From the NCBI RefSeq assembly GCF_001661345.1, contig NW_017962919.1:750335-792502 (forward strand): a stretch of DNA of 42,168 bases, written 5' to 3'. The notes beneath the pieces were generated by a model. It saw only the letters and a program-made list of their open reading frames with translations, was not told the DNA's origin and searched no databases. The translations under genes and the position numbers were made by a program. The stretch's first letter is position 1, and each line of letters opens with the position of its first letter. Positions 30,264 to 40,300 of the stretch are shown in pieces. This stretch comes from Ascoidea rubescens DSM 1968. Its lineage: Eukaryota; Ascomycota; Saccharomycetes; Ascoideales; Ascoideaceae.

Positions 30264-30928
30264 ATCTTTAAATCTTGACAATTCAAGTTTAATATTTTTC
30301 ATCGAGCACAGTTAGGCAATGATGTATACTATAAAGTAATTTGACAAAAAAAGCACTTTTTTCCATGTTTTAATTAATGTTTTCAGTTTACGACTTATTG
30401 CAAGTTTTTAATATTTATAAGTGATTTCTATGAAAATCAGCATAAATAATTTAAAACAAAACTTTACTGACTTTTTTAATGGTATTTTGCTTTTAGAATC
30501 ATATAAATCTCAATTGAATTTATTTATGCATCTATCATTGTCAATATATTAATGTTAAGACTAAAAGTGAACATATTAAAATATATATAACATGTTTAGA
30601 TTTTTAATAAATTTTATTCAAAGACAAGTTGAAAAAAGAATCTTATCGGATCTTAATTAAAACTAATAAAATTGCTTTTTAATTTTTTTTAAAGGGTTTA
30701 TCAATGAGTGATGGTGTTTTAATTAAAATAGAGTTATTCTAGAGAGAACGCTACCATTTGAAAAAGATAAAAATCAAAATTCATAAAATTAAGAAAGAAT
30801 TATAAAAACTCAATAATGGTTTAGTGTCACAATCGTTAACAGATTTTGGTCCTTTTATTAAGTGATTATAAGAAATTTATTAAGCTAAATAGAATACTCT
30901 AGCTAAGGAATATTGAACCAAATAATAC
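30264..30928. other. Intergenic DNA downstream of RAV1
   Basis: About 0.66 kb, very AT-rich with many short A and T tracts. No gene, repeat array or RNA was recognised. Confidence 0.7.
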
Positions 30929-31171
30929 TCAATTTAGTGGTAGACCTAAAGCTTCTCTTTGAGACTTAGATTTTGGATCAAAAAATGGAATTTCTGCCAA
31001 TGAAGTAACTCTAGTTCCATGTCTTGGTTCCAATCCTTCATGGTCCCAGATGGTGCTGTGCATACTCTTCTTCGGTATAAAACACCCAAAAATGATAGCA
31101 CCTTGCAACTGTATTTAGGGACAGTCCATCCAGTGTCTTTTACTAGCAAACTGCACATTGGTTTAGTTGAA
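30929..31171 (-). pseudogene. Broken copy of the 3' end of the gene at the right window edge
   Basis: On the minus strand this ends with 35 codons (GLEPRHGTRVTSLAEIPFFD...) and a TGA at 30931-30929. The coding part is identical over 95 bp to the last codons of the gene entering at 42168. Upstream, the frame of that tail gives KKSMHSTIWDHEGLEP. The neighbouring frame gives the more protein-like FWVFYTEEEYAQHHL up to the same point, as if one base had been lost near 31055. Further upstream a third frame is open (FAEKDESQIEQDGQLGNAF) before a stop near 31156. The pattern is a truncated, frameshifted gene copy. The parent family is not recognised. The 5' limit is a guess. Confidence 0.7.
30944..31038. 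repeat. Dispersed direct repeat, copy 1
   Basis: 95 bp identical to 42074-42168, in the same orientation and 11,130 bp apart. Before 30944 similarity decays within about 13 bp (4 differences). After 31038 the comparison ends because the window does. Confidence 0.97.
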
Positions 31172-32672
31172 AAGCATTACCTAGTTGTCCATCCTGTTCA
31201 ATTTGTGATTCATCTTTTTCTGCAAATTCGAAGTCAATGGATACAAACTCACACAAACGCTAACACGCGTCAACATCGCATATAATTTGCAAAATGTGGC
31301 GAGTGGCTCCAGCCTCATCCCAAAGTGGATGTTTATTCAACATCCAATGCAAAAAGTCGAAATCAATTGATGTCTACTAAAACTAAAAGTACAGGAAAAA
31401 TCGATCAGGAAGTGGTTCAAAATATTTATTGGGTCAACTATAGTAAAAATGAAATTGTTAGTAACTAAGCAATCGCAAAATCAATTGTAAAATACAAAAA
31501 AAATCTACATTTAATATTGATTCAATTATAGAACTAATCAGACATCCAAGGAAGGATAATAACAGTCATTTATACACTAGATTGGGTTCTATGCGTGCAC
31601 TCCTGAGGAAACTGCGAATGTTTACAAATGTTTTCATCACATTAGTTCTTTTATTTCAAACTCTTAGGCATCAAACATACATTTTAGTTCATCTATTCAT
31701 TTAGTTAGTAAACAGTTTTGTCAAACAAGGAAGGAAAAAAATGTGAAGCCACTCTTTAAAGAAAAGCTCTTTCCGTGATAATGATCAGATATGTTAAAAT
31801 ACTGGCAAGTATTAGGTCTTTGTACGATTATTAAAAACAATCAAGACACGTTCAATGGTCCTTGTCGTCATGGTCGAATAAGATAACAGAAAAGAAGAAC
31901 GACGTTATCATCATAAAAAGAAACAGCTTTCATTTAGCATAAATGCAATGTGCAAATAAAAACATACTATTTGATTAGGTATTGATTGCGAAAACCATTA
32001 CTATGTTGTAGGTTGAAGAAAAACTGTACTACTGAAATTCTTCTTCCTTATTTATATTGTAAGAAAATTTTTCACCACAGAAGAAAGAAAAAATTTTTAA
32101 GGGCTGGTAAATTTTCGTGCTCAGAAATTTGCAATGCTAGAAATAACGCTTAATCACATGTAGAACATGTGATGTTAATTGAAAAACAATACATATATCA
32201 CAATAATTAAGAAACAACTAAAAACAACCCTCTATAATCAAAGCCTTTATACAATCCATAGCAGTGGTCTCTTTAAAATCCCTTGGTAATTGAAGATTTC
32301 TTAAATAAAATATCCTGAAATTCTGCAGCAAGATAAAGCACAACGTGTAGTTTCTCAGTGATAACCAGAAATATTCTATTCTAAAAAGGGATATTAGATA
32401 ATATATTGTATATTCTATTTCTTGCTCTGGGATAGTTTGCTTTTTTTGTCTTCAACAGCAAAGTTGCTCAAAGTTCCAGCCTCAACTTCTTATCTGATTG
32501 GTAATTGTTTTATTTATATAAGCTTCGTTTCTCACCGAAAAATCGAAGAAAGGAAGAAGTATTTCAGGATAATTAACTAACTCTCAGCCTCAAACAAAAT
32601 CAATATTCATTGGGTCTTTTGTCAGCCAATTTACCACTTATTTATTCTACCAAGTTTTGCTTTTCCTTCTGA
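31172..32672. other. Intergenic region upstream of the LRR gene
   Basis: About 1.5 kb. Near 31.37-31.70 kb two short frames (32 and 79 codons) overlap, but I see no convincing gene. The last 200 bp are pyrimidine-rich, as expected for a yeast promoter. No RNA gene was seen. Confidence 0.6.
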
Positions 32673-34736
32673 ATGACTATGGCTTCCCTAAATTTCATTT
32701 TCTATGCTGGATTACCTCCGCTGCTTATAAATCATATATTAAAATTCATGCCTTTTCACATCATATATTATCTAACTGCTTCCAATATTCAATCTGTTTA
32801 TCAAGCTAGTAATACTATTTTTTTTAGGAGGGTTGTAGTATACCAAAAAAAAATGTTGAACAAAAAATATACAAACACGAAATATGTAAAATTTGCTTAT
32901 GAATCAAATTTCAAACCAAATCCTTTAGACAGTTTTTTCAAAAAGAATCTCATTTTCATTAAAAAGTTTAAAATCAATATTTATTTTGAAGAATTACAGA
33001 ATATCGACGCTTTTTTATACTCAGTTGAAAACCCAGGCTTTTATTTACCAAATCTCAAATGTCTAGAGATTTCAATAATTAGATTTAACGAAACAAAAAT
33101 TGATTCATCAACTATTCATTCTGCTTTAACTAAAATTATTGAATTTTTTGTTTCACCAAATGAAACATTTTCTAGTCTGAATTTAAAAAAGTTGATACTT
33201 GTCATACCTACTGAAGATTTCAATCCAAATAGTTTGAAATGTTTAAAAACATTAACCAATTTACAAGAAATTAAATTATCTTCCAGAATTCAAAAAATGA
33301 TCAAATTGAATAATTTTCAAAATCTAGAGGCTATTGATTTATCTAATAATTTGATTTCAAAACTTGAAAACTTGGAATCTTTGGTAAACTTGAAAAGTTT
33401 CAAGTTTACAAATAGCAAACCTTTCTTTGATTGGAACTATTTTAACGTCAAAATTGATAAAATTGAAAATTTAGACTGTTTAATCAATTTAAACTTTCTA
33501 GATTTATCATATAACGAAATTAATAAAATAGAAAATTTATCAAGTTTGGAACGCTTGACTTATCTAAGTTTATCTACAAATAAAATTCAAAAAATCGAAA
33601 ATTTAGAATCATTATCCAATTTGAAACAGCTAGATTTATCTAAAAATTATATTGAAACCACAGATTTTTGTTACTTTAATATTACTCATAATCTTGAGAA
33701 TTTAAATCTTGCCAAAAATAGTATTGATGTTGTTTCTAATTCAATTGTAAATTTAATGAATTTAAAAAAGTTAAATCTTTCTTTTAACCAAATTGAAAAT
33801 GTTGATGTTATAAATTTTTTAAGCAATTTGGAAGTACTCTATTTAAATAATAATCGAATTAAAAAATTTGATAACTTTACTAATTTACAAGTGCTAAAAC
33901 ATTTAGATTTGTCTTTCAATAAAATCAATTCAATTAAAGGAATTGAGTATCTTTCTAGACTTAAAATTTTGAATCTTTCCTCAAATATGATCGATAAATT
34001 AGATTTTAATGTATTTAATCATATGATATACTTGAACAAATTAAAATTAAATTACAATCGTTTACAAAAAATCAGTTTCAAAAACAGATATTACATTAGG
34101 GATAAATACATCAGAATAATACTACCCAATTTGAGGGCACTAGAGGTAGAAAATTGCAGAGTTGAAACCATTGTATTTGAAAACATGAATATGGGCAGAG
34201 ATTTTGGGTGTTTGAGAGCTATAAGTTTAGCTGGAAATAAGATATCAAAAATCCAGGGAATCGATTGTTTGGTTGGTTTAAAAGCAGCATACTTTCAAAA
34301 TAACAAAATAACTGATTTGAGTCAAATAGCGAGATTGAATAATCTAGTCTGTTTGCGATTATCTTCTAATTTAATAACTTCGTCAAATTTAATTGAGTTA
34401 GGTAACTTGAAACACCTCGAAAAGCTTAATTTAATGAATAATAAAATTGATGAGATTCCTGGTTATTTCAAAAACTTCAAAAAAATGACAGCTCTTTATA
34501 TAAGCAAAAATGAAATTAGTAGAATTATAAACCTACCTCCAAATTTGATGTCTTTAGGTATGACTAACGTTGGTATGATTAAAGAAATTGATTTAAATTA
34601 CTTTGAGGAACGAGACATTGAAATTCAAGCAAGTATAACCAATTTCCAGCGACTTTTTAACTACGGATTGTACAACTATATCAAAACAAATTTTTTTCCT
34701 GAAATCTCTCTTTACCAACCAAAATTGTGTACGTAG
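32673..34736 (+). CDS. Leucine-rich-repeat protein with F-box-like N-terminus
   Basis: 687 residues. The first 50 residues (GLPPLLINHILKFMPFHIIYYL) resemble an F-box (LPxxLLxxIL..LP). From about 165 to 660 come roughly 15 leucine-rich repeats. The central ones are SDS22-type with a 22-residue period (for example LDLSYNEINKIENLSSLERL and LSLSTNKIQKIENLESLSNL), and more divergent repeats lie at both ends. F-box/LRR proteins usually select substrates for SCF ubiquitin ligases, whereas SDS22-type repeats often bind phosphatase PP1. Which applies here is inference. There is no signal peptide or transmembrane segment. ATGs at 32673 and 32679 are both possible starts. Two CTG codons: one (32721) falls at the usually polar fourth position of LPPx in the F-box-like motif. 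I do not recognise a specific orthologue. Confidence 0.85.
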   Translation: MTMASLNFIFYAGLPPLLINHILKFMPFHIIYYLTASNIQSVYQASNTIFFRRVVVYQKKMLNKKYTNTKYVKFAYESNFKPNPLDSFFKKNLIFIKKFKINIYFEELQNIDAFLYSVENPGFYLPNLKCLEISIIRFNETKIDSSTIHSALTKIIEFFVSPNETFSSLNLKKLILVIPTEDFNPNSLKCLKTLTNLQEIKLSSRIQKMIKLNNFQNLEAIDLSNNLISKLENLESLVNLKSFKFTNSKPFFDWNYFNVKIDKIENLDCLINLNFLDLSYNEINKIENLSSLERLTYLSLSTNKIQKIENLESLSNLKQLDLSKNYIETTDFCYFNITHNLENLNLAKNSIDVVSNSIVNLMNLKKLNLSFNQIENVDVINFLSNLEVLYLNNNRIKKFDNFTNLQVLKHLDLSFNKINSIKGIEYLSRLKILNLSSNMIDKLDFNVFNHMIYLNKLKLNYNRLQKISFKNRYYIRDKYIRIILPNLRALEVENCRVETIVFENMNMGRDFGCLRAISLAGNKISKIQGIDCLVGLKAAYFQNNKITDLSQIARLNNLVCLRLSSNLITSSNLIELGNLKHLEKLNLMNNKIDEIPGYFKNFKKMTALYISKNEISRIINLPPNLMSLGMTNVGMIKEIDLNYFEERDIEIQASITNFQRLFNYGLYNYIKTNFFPEISLYQPKLCT

Positions 34737-34816
34737 TGCTGGCGTAACCCATTTATAAGTTCTATTTCTGTTTATATATATACTACACAAATTATTACTA
34801 AAAGTGTAAGCAATTA

Positions 34817-34846
34817 CTAGGGCTTTTAGAGCTACTAAAGCCCTAG
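34817..34846. promoter_or_regulatory. Perfect inverted repeat with two Tbf1-like ARCCCTA sites upstream of LAS1
   Basis: The arms CTAGGGCTTT and AAAGCCCTAG are perfect 10-bp inverted copies separated by 10 bp, ending 112 bp before the LAS1 ATG. Each arm contains AGCCCTA, matching ARCCCTA, the site of Tbf1, which controls ribosome-related genes in several yeasts. It could instead be a transcript 3'-end hairpin of the upstream LRR gene. Confidence 0.55.
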
Positions 34847-34891
34847 AGACCGCTTTTGCGTATTTCCTTTTTTCAACAAATAATTATGTAG

Positions 34892-34903
34892 TGAAAAACT
34901 TCA
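34892..34903 (+). promoter_or_regulatory. RRPE-like element upstream of LAS1
   Basis: TGAAAAACTTCA differs by one base from the TGAAAAATTTCA upstream of UTP20. It lies 56 bp before the ATG, a placement similar to that at UTP20. Confidence 0.45.
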
Positions 34904-34958
34904 ACTCAAACAGAAAGAGCTAACCAATAAATCTAAACTGCTCAAACAACTTCACAAA

Positions 34959-36710
34959 ATGAACCCACCAAGATTGGTTGCTTGGAAAAGCGAGGAAGAC
35001 CTTATAAAACTCAGGCATTGGTTCTACGACTTTAACGAGCATCTGGATAACCGCAAATTAGCCATAAACTATGTTAACATTTTGAGATCAAGAAACCGAT
35101 TACCACATTCAATCGAATCGACTTCTCAACTAACTGCATCAATTATAACCGATAGTATTAGCTTAAATGGCAGTGATGCTTACAATTATCATGCCAATGC
35201 CATAACTTCAGTCAAATTATCATATTCCATGGCGTTGATAAGATTTGTCAATGGTATTTTAGATCCTCTACAGCAGTCTGTTTATGCTATACCTTTGTCA
35301 ACATTGGCGAGACATCAAAAGTTACCTCAATTTTTTGTAGAAATTAGACATATGTCAACTCATGAAACACTACCTGATATACAATTATTAAGAGATATAA
35401 CTCAAAAGGCGTTGGCTTGGTTATATGACAATTATTGGTGCTTTTGTGGTGTTAAAAACACCGAGAATAAGTCAAATAATGATGCTGATAACAATAAAAA
35501 TAATAATAATAATCTAGTAAAGGAAGATCCTGTAGTTAAGATTAATGATAATTATATTAAGCAAATTAATAGCTTGAAGCAAAATTTAAAACTTTACAAA
35601 TCTTTTAAAAAGGAAAATCTATTAAAAGTAGTTAAAATCGGAGATAATTCAACCTCAGCTAAAAATTATTGGAATAATTTAAACAATATTTTAATATTCA
35701 CAAATTCAAAAGAATTACTGATCAAAAATCAATTTGTATTAATGAATTTATTGATTTTTAAAAACATATTAATTCCAAATAAATCATTGTATAAAAAAAA
35801 GAAAATAATTCCATTTAGTCAGATAAAACTATTGAATTTAAACTTTTTGGAATTTTTATTTAATAATAAAAAATTAAATGGTAATTTTAATTTCTTTAAT
35901 AATTTCTTTAAATTTATTTTAATTAAAATCGAGACATTTAAACTTTCAATACATTTAAACAATCAATTGACTCTATTTAAAAAGTTTTTTAAAAAGATTG
36001 ATTTTGAAAGTAATAAAGTGACTGCAGTTGATGAACTTTTTGGAAACAATGCGCCAATTGAAATTCTTGATTTCAAATTCAATTCAGTTGCAGAAGTAAA
36101 CTATTCATTGAAATATTTGAAGTTTTTTTTAAGCAACATCCAATCGGACTCCAATTTCAAGAAAAACTATTATTCTAACTATATCAACATAAATAACAGC
36201 AATGGCAATGACCTAATAGCTAAGTCTAAATTCTGGATTGATTTGGATGAAATTTTATCTTTTTTACAAGAATATGAAACCTCTTATAATCAAGACCTTT
36301 TGAATCATATTAAATCCGAAATAGTGTCATCTCAAAAAAGCAGCAACAAAGCTGCAAAAACCAATAAAAATTTAATAGAAAAAATCGATGCGATTATAAA
36401 CATGCAATCATTGAAAAGCATACCGAATAAAAGATTGTCCTCTGAAATGGATTATGCAGATGCAAATGAAGATGGCAAAATCAAATTGGAACAAAATCAA
36501 GAAGCAAAAAAGGCCAATAATGATACTGAAGATAACTTTGAAAAGGATTTGCAAAATTTAAGAAAAAGAATCAAGCTAATCGCATCTGATTCGCTAACCG
36601 AAGAAACCAACCAAGAAAACGAAAACAAAGAAAACAGCAAAAGCACGGCAGAGTTCTTTTTGGAGTTGCACGAAAATTGGCAGATCACTCCCTTTGGAGT
36701 CACAATATAG
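34959..36710 (+). CDS. LAS1: Pre-rRNA endoribonuclease Las1 (ITS2 processing)
   Basis: 583 residues. The N-terminal about 160 residues are the Las1 HEPN domain: PPRLVAWKSEEDLIKLRHWF, LPHSIESTSQLTASI, LSYSMALIRFVNGILDPLQQ and AIPLSTLARH. The catalytic HEPN motif R-x4-H is at Arg130-His135 (RHMSTH), followed by ALAWLYDNYW. The rest is Asn/Lys-rich, less conserved and AT-biased, ending with an acidic, coiled-coil-like segment and a conserved-looking C-terminal end (ENWQITPFGVTI). Las1 with the kinase Grc3 cuts ITS2 at site C2 during 60S maturation in the nucleolus/nucleus. Length is near that of the yeast protein (about 500). Two CTG codons (35043, 35718). A Tbf1-like inverted pair and an RRPE-like site lie upstream. 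Confidence 0.94.
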   Translation: MNPPRLVAWKSEEDLIKLRHWFYDFNEHLDNRKLAINYVNILRSRNRLPHSIESTSQLTASIITDSISLNGSDAYNYHANAITSVKLSYSMALIRFVNGILDPLQQSVYAIPLSTLARHQKLPQFFVEIRHMSTHETLPDIQLLRDITQKALAWLYDNYWCFCGVKNTENKSNNDADNNKNNNNNLVKEDPVVKINDNYIKQINSLKQNLKLYKSFKKENLLKVVKIGDNSTSAKNYWNNLNNILIFTNSKELLIKNQFVLMNLLIFKNILIPNKSLYKKKKIIPFSQIKLLNLNFLEFLFNNKKLNGNFNFFNNFFKFILIKIETFKLSIHLNNQLTLFKKFFKKIDFESNKVTAVDELFGNNAPIEILDFKFNSVAEVNYSLKYLKFFLSNIQSDSNFKKNYYSNYININNSNGNDLIAKSKFWIDLDEILSFLQEYETSYNQDLLNHIKSEIVSSQKSSNKAAKTNKNLIEKIDAIINMQSLKSIPNKRLSSEMDYADANEDGKIKLEQNQEAKKANNDTEDNFEKDLQNLRKRIKLIASDSLTEETNQENENKENSKSTAEFFLELHENWQITPFGVTI

Positions 36711-37310
36711 TAGCCAATATTAGCAGCTAATTGTAGGAGAAACACAGGTTCCAGCAAAAAAGCTTCAGAAACCTCAGAAGAACCTGAGAAAAACAGTGCC
36801 AGCATTGTTCCAACAGCTCGGGATTTGGTGTTGCGCATATTTATGTATATAGATGAGTATATGCACAGTTTCATGCGTTTTTCAGCATCAGGAATGTGGA
36901 TAAAGAAGTCCCCAGTTTTTGGCGACGTATGTTTTTTCGATTAGGCTAAAAGTAAACAAGCCTGGTTATATATCTTTCCTAATCTGGAATTATGATAACA
37001 AACAAAAGGTAAATAGAAACCTTTCGAAAAGAGGAATGCTTTTCTTCCCTTTTCTATTGCCCATGAAATTAGTTTTCATCCTATTTTTCAATATAAGTAG
37101 CTTTGATTTCTTCACTTGATTTTACTTTTTGTTTTCCACACTTTCATTTTTCTAATTGCTTGTTGATTGGCACTGTTGGTTCTTTTGGATTGATACCTTT
37201 TTTATATTTTTTTCTTCTGTATTTTGCTGTTGGCCTATTTTTGTTTACCAATTTCACCGAAATTCTTTTTTTTTGCTTATACCCTTCCTCTGGCTACAAA
37301 CTTAATAACC
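36711..37310. other. Intergenic region between LAS1 and the KH-protein gene
   Basis: About 0.6 kb. The part before the KH gene is strongly T-rich on the coding strand, as in many yeast promoters. Short frames here begin at TTG and are not supported. Confidence 0.65.
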
Positions 37311-40300
37311 ATGATTACTATTAGCCCATATTCTACTGCTAATGAATACAGTAATCTTTTAAATCAGTCTGCATTTCAGTTCAATCCTGCTGAAATTTAT
37401 AACTCAACTAATAATCTGAACAATGAGTACGAATTTTTCACTATCATTCCTTTAAAATACGAGTATTTGGTCAAACCATCGCCAATAAACAATATTAATA
37501 GCACTAGCAACATCAATATTATTTACGAGTCTTCAAATAATTTATGGAATAAAGTTATTCAAAATAACCAACCACATTATGTCATTGATAACTTGTTGCA
37601 TTTCAAATCTTTTATTACTAATATTAATGCCAATGTTGGCGGAATTTCCATCAAAATCGACGAAAACAATTGTTTTACTGATAATATTTTTACAATATCC
37701 ATTTTTGCTAATGATTTCAATTTAATCTCGACCTATAAAAAAAAATTACTTCAATTCTACAATTCAATAATTTCAAAGTCAATCTCTTTCAATCAAAACT
37801 CTATTAATTTAAACCAAAATTATCAAAACCTAATTTTATCATTAAATGATATTTCTTCTTACTGCAATGTCACAGTTTTAATTTCGAATCAATTTTTTGA
37901 TTTTAAATTTAATCTGCCAATTGATTCAAGATTGTCTTCTCCAATAAGAAATCAAAACACTATTAATAATGAAATTAATAACTTTAATGTCTATATTCTA
38001 GGTGATAGTAACAATGTCAATTTTGCTGAATCAAGAGTAAGATTAGTATTGGATGATTTTCAAGGTTTATACCTTGATTCTTTAGATCTTAATTTATCTT
38101 TACTACCCTTGGTGGCTGGAATTCAATTTAATAATCTTAAAAACATTTCAAAACAATCTGGCGCCAACTTATATTTACCAAATTTATTACCAGGTTTATA
38201 TAACTCAACTAAACCCACATCTTCAACTTTATCCAAAATTCATTTTTCTGGTTTGCAATCACAAGTTATATTAGCCAAATCCTTGATTGAAAAAATCATT
38301 AAAAGCTCTACAGATCAAATTTATTTTAAAGACTCCCACATATCTCATGACAAAAATGATTTATTGTTACTAAATTATCAAGAAAAAATTCTTTCGATAA
38401 TGATCAAATACAGTTCTTTTATTCAACTAGTTCCTCTTGGGCATGATAACAAGTGCATAATTAGAATACAAGCTAGTTCGATCTCTTTAGTTGACAACTC
38501 AATGGATGAATTAATGAATTTACTAACAAATATTTATGAAGTGGAATTTAAACTTCTTAATAAAAACAATGAAAGTCAACAGTTTTTATTTAACTTTTTA
38601 AATAACATTTCAATTAAAACAAATACTTGTCTTACTCTGAATAAAAATTCGTTGTATAATATTACAGGATTAAACTCAGATGTTAAGCAATGTATAAAAC
38701 TTTTGCAATTATTCAAACAATTTAATAAATACCCCAACAACATTCAGATTCATTACAAAATCGAATTACCCAATTCCCAAAGAGATTTTGTTTCCGGCAA
38801 GAAAAACGGAAAAATGATTAGAATTATGAACAATACCAATGTATTAATCAAATATACCCCATTAAATGAGTATAACTTCAATATCAACTTGATTTCAAAT
38901 GATATTTCAGCTTCTTCTGCGGCTATTCAACTACTAGAAGATGAGTTTCCCTCAGAAATAAGTTTTTTCATTCCAGAAGCATATCACAGACAGGTTATTG
39001 GTTCTGGAGGTTTAACTATCCAACAAATCATGAGAAAATATAACGTTTTTATCAAATTTTCAAACACTTATGATTATCAGCAAAATATGTTCAGTTTTAT
39101 TAGACATGAAAACGTTGTCATTAGATGTCCATCGAAAAATTCGAAAGCAATTCCCTCTGCAAAAAGTGAGCTTGATTCTTTATGTAATGAATGCTCCAAC
39201 TTGCACTTGACAACTTTTGTTAAAATTTCAAGATCTCAATGGCGATTGATAGTTTCAAAATATGTGAAAAACGAAATGATAATTTCTGAAATTGAAAAGA
39301 AAACTTCTTGTTTTATTAATTTTCCTTGCACAGAGCCTTCAGAATCTGCAATTATCGAAATAAGAGGAAATGATAATGCTTCAGAAGAGGCTGCAAAATC
39401 CTTAAAAAAATATTATCCAAATGATTATGTTTTTAAAATCACTTTTTCAAATCAATTCAATACAATTTGCTCAGAAAACAATCAAGAATTTTTGGATAAA
39501 ATTATTGTTCCTTTAAGAATTCTCTTGAATATGGAAGTTCAAGTCTATTCAGCTATCGAGTTGGAAAAAAAAGATTCCAATGAAGTAGCTTGTCAAAAAC
39601 TTGTTTTAAGTTACCTTGCAAAAGATGATATGAATGGCAAGAATTTAAACGATGCTGTTGGCCATATATCATCATTTTTAGAGAAAAATAGTTTTGAAAT
39701 ATTTGATAAAGGAGAAGTTCTCGACAGCCAATTGATAATTAAAGGTTCTGCTTCAACTTCTCTTGGTTCTATTTTAAATAACAAATCTTTTAATCGCAGG
39801 TCATTAAGAAACAATATTTTAGCTCCTCCAATTCAATTTTCATTTCCTGCTGCTGGCAGCAAAAATTCAAATAGTGATTTATCGTCAAGTGATTGTTTTT
39901 CTAGTGGTGGATATTCTCCAGTTTCTTGCTCTCCAATTTCTCGTTCTCCGGTATCTCAATCACCAATTTCTCGCTCACCTATTTCGCCCTCTAGACAATT
40001 ATCTAATAATGATTTAGTTCAAATGGAGAATAGCATTTTTAGTTCAAACATTGGCTCATTACCTCCATTGAAAAATGATAATTTTGGTATGAATCCATCT
40101 AATCACCAAGTCCCTTTAAATAACATCAGCAATAATTTCTATTCAAATGGGTTGTTATCGTCTCCCAAAAAAACCGTCAACTTAGGTCACAAAAGATTTC
40201 ATCTGATGGATGATCGTGGAGGTTCTAATACTATTACCAACTTCAATAATAATCTTGCAAATATTAATGTTAGTCCTGGACGCTACTCCAATTATTCCAC

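Noticed and set aside
31370-31704. Overlapping short frames (32 and 79 codons) upstream of the LRR gene
   Set aside because: Different phases, no promoter signal, no recognisable sequence; compatible with chance.
36497-36874. Minus-strand 125-codon frame across the LAS1 3' end
   Set aside because: It mirrors the biased LAS1 coding sequence and has no supporting features.
37224-37310. Upstream extension of the KH-protein frame starting at TTG
   Set aside because: The start is not ATG and the residues come from a T-rich leader (F/L-rich peptide); the ATG at 37311 gives a normal start.
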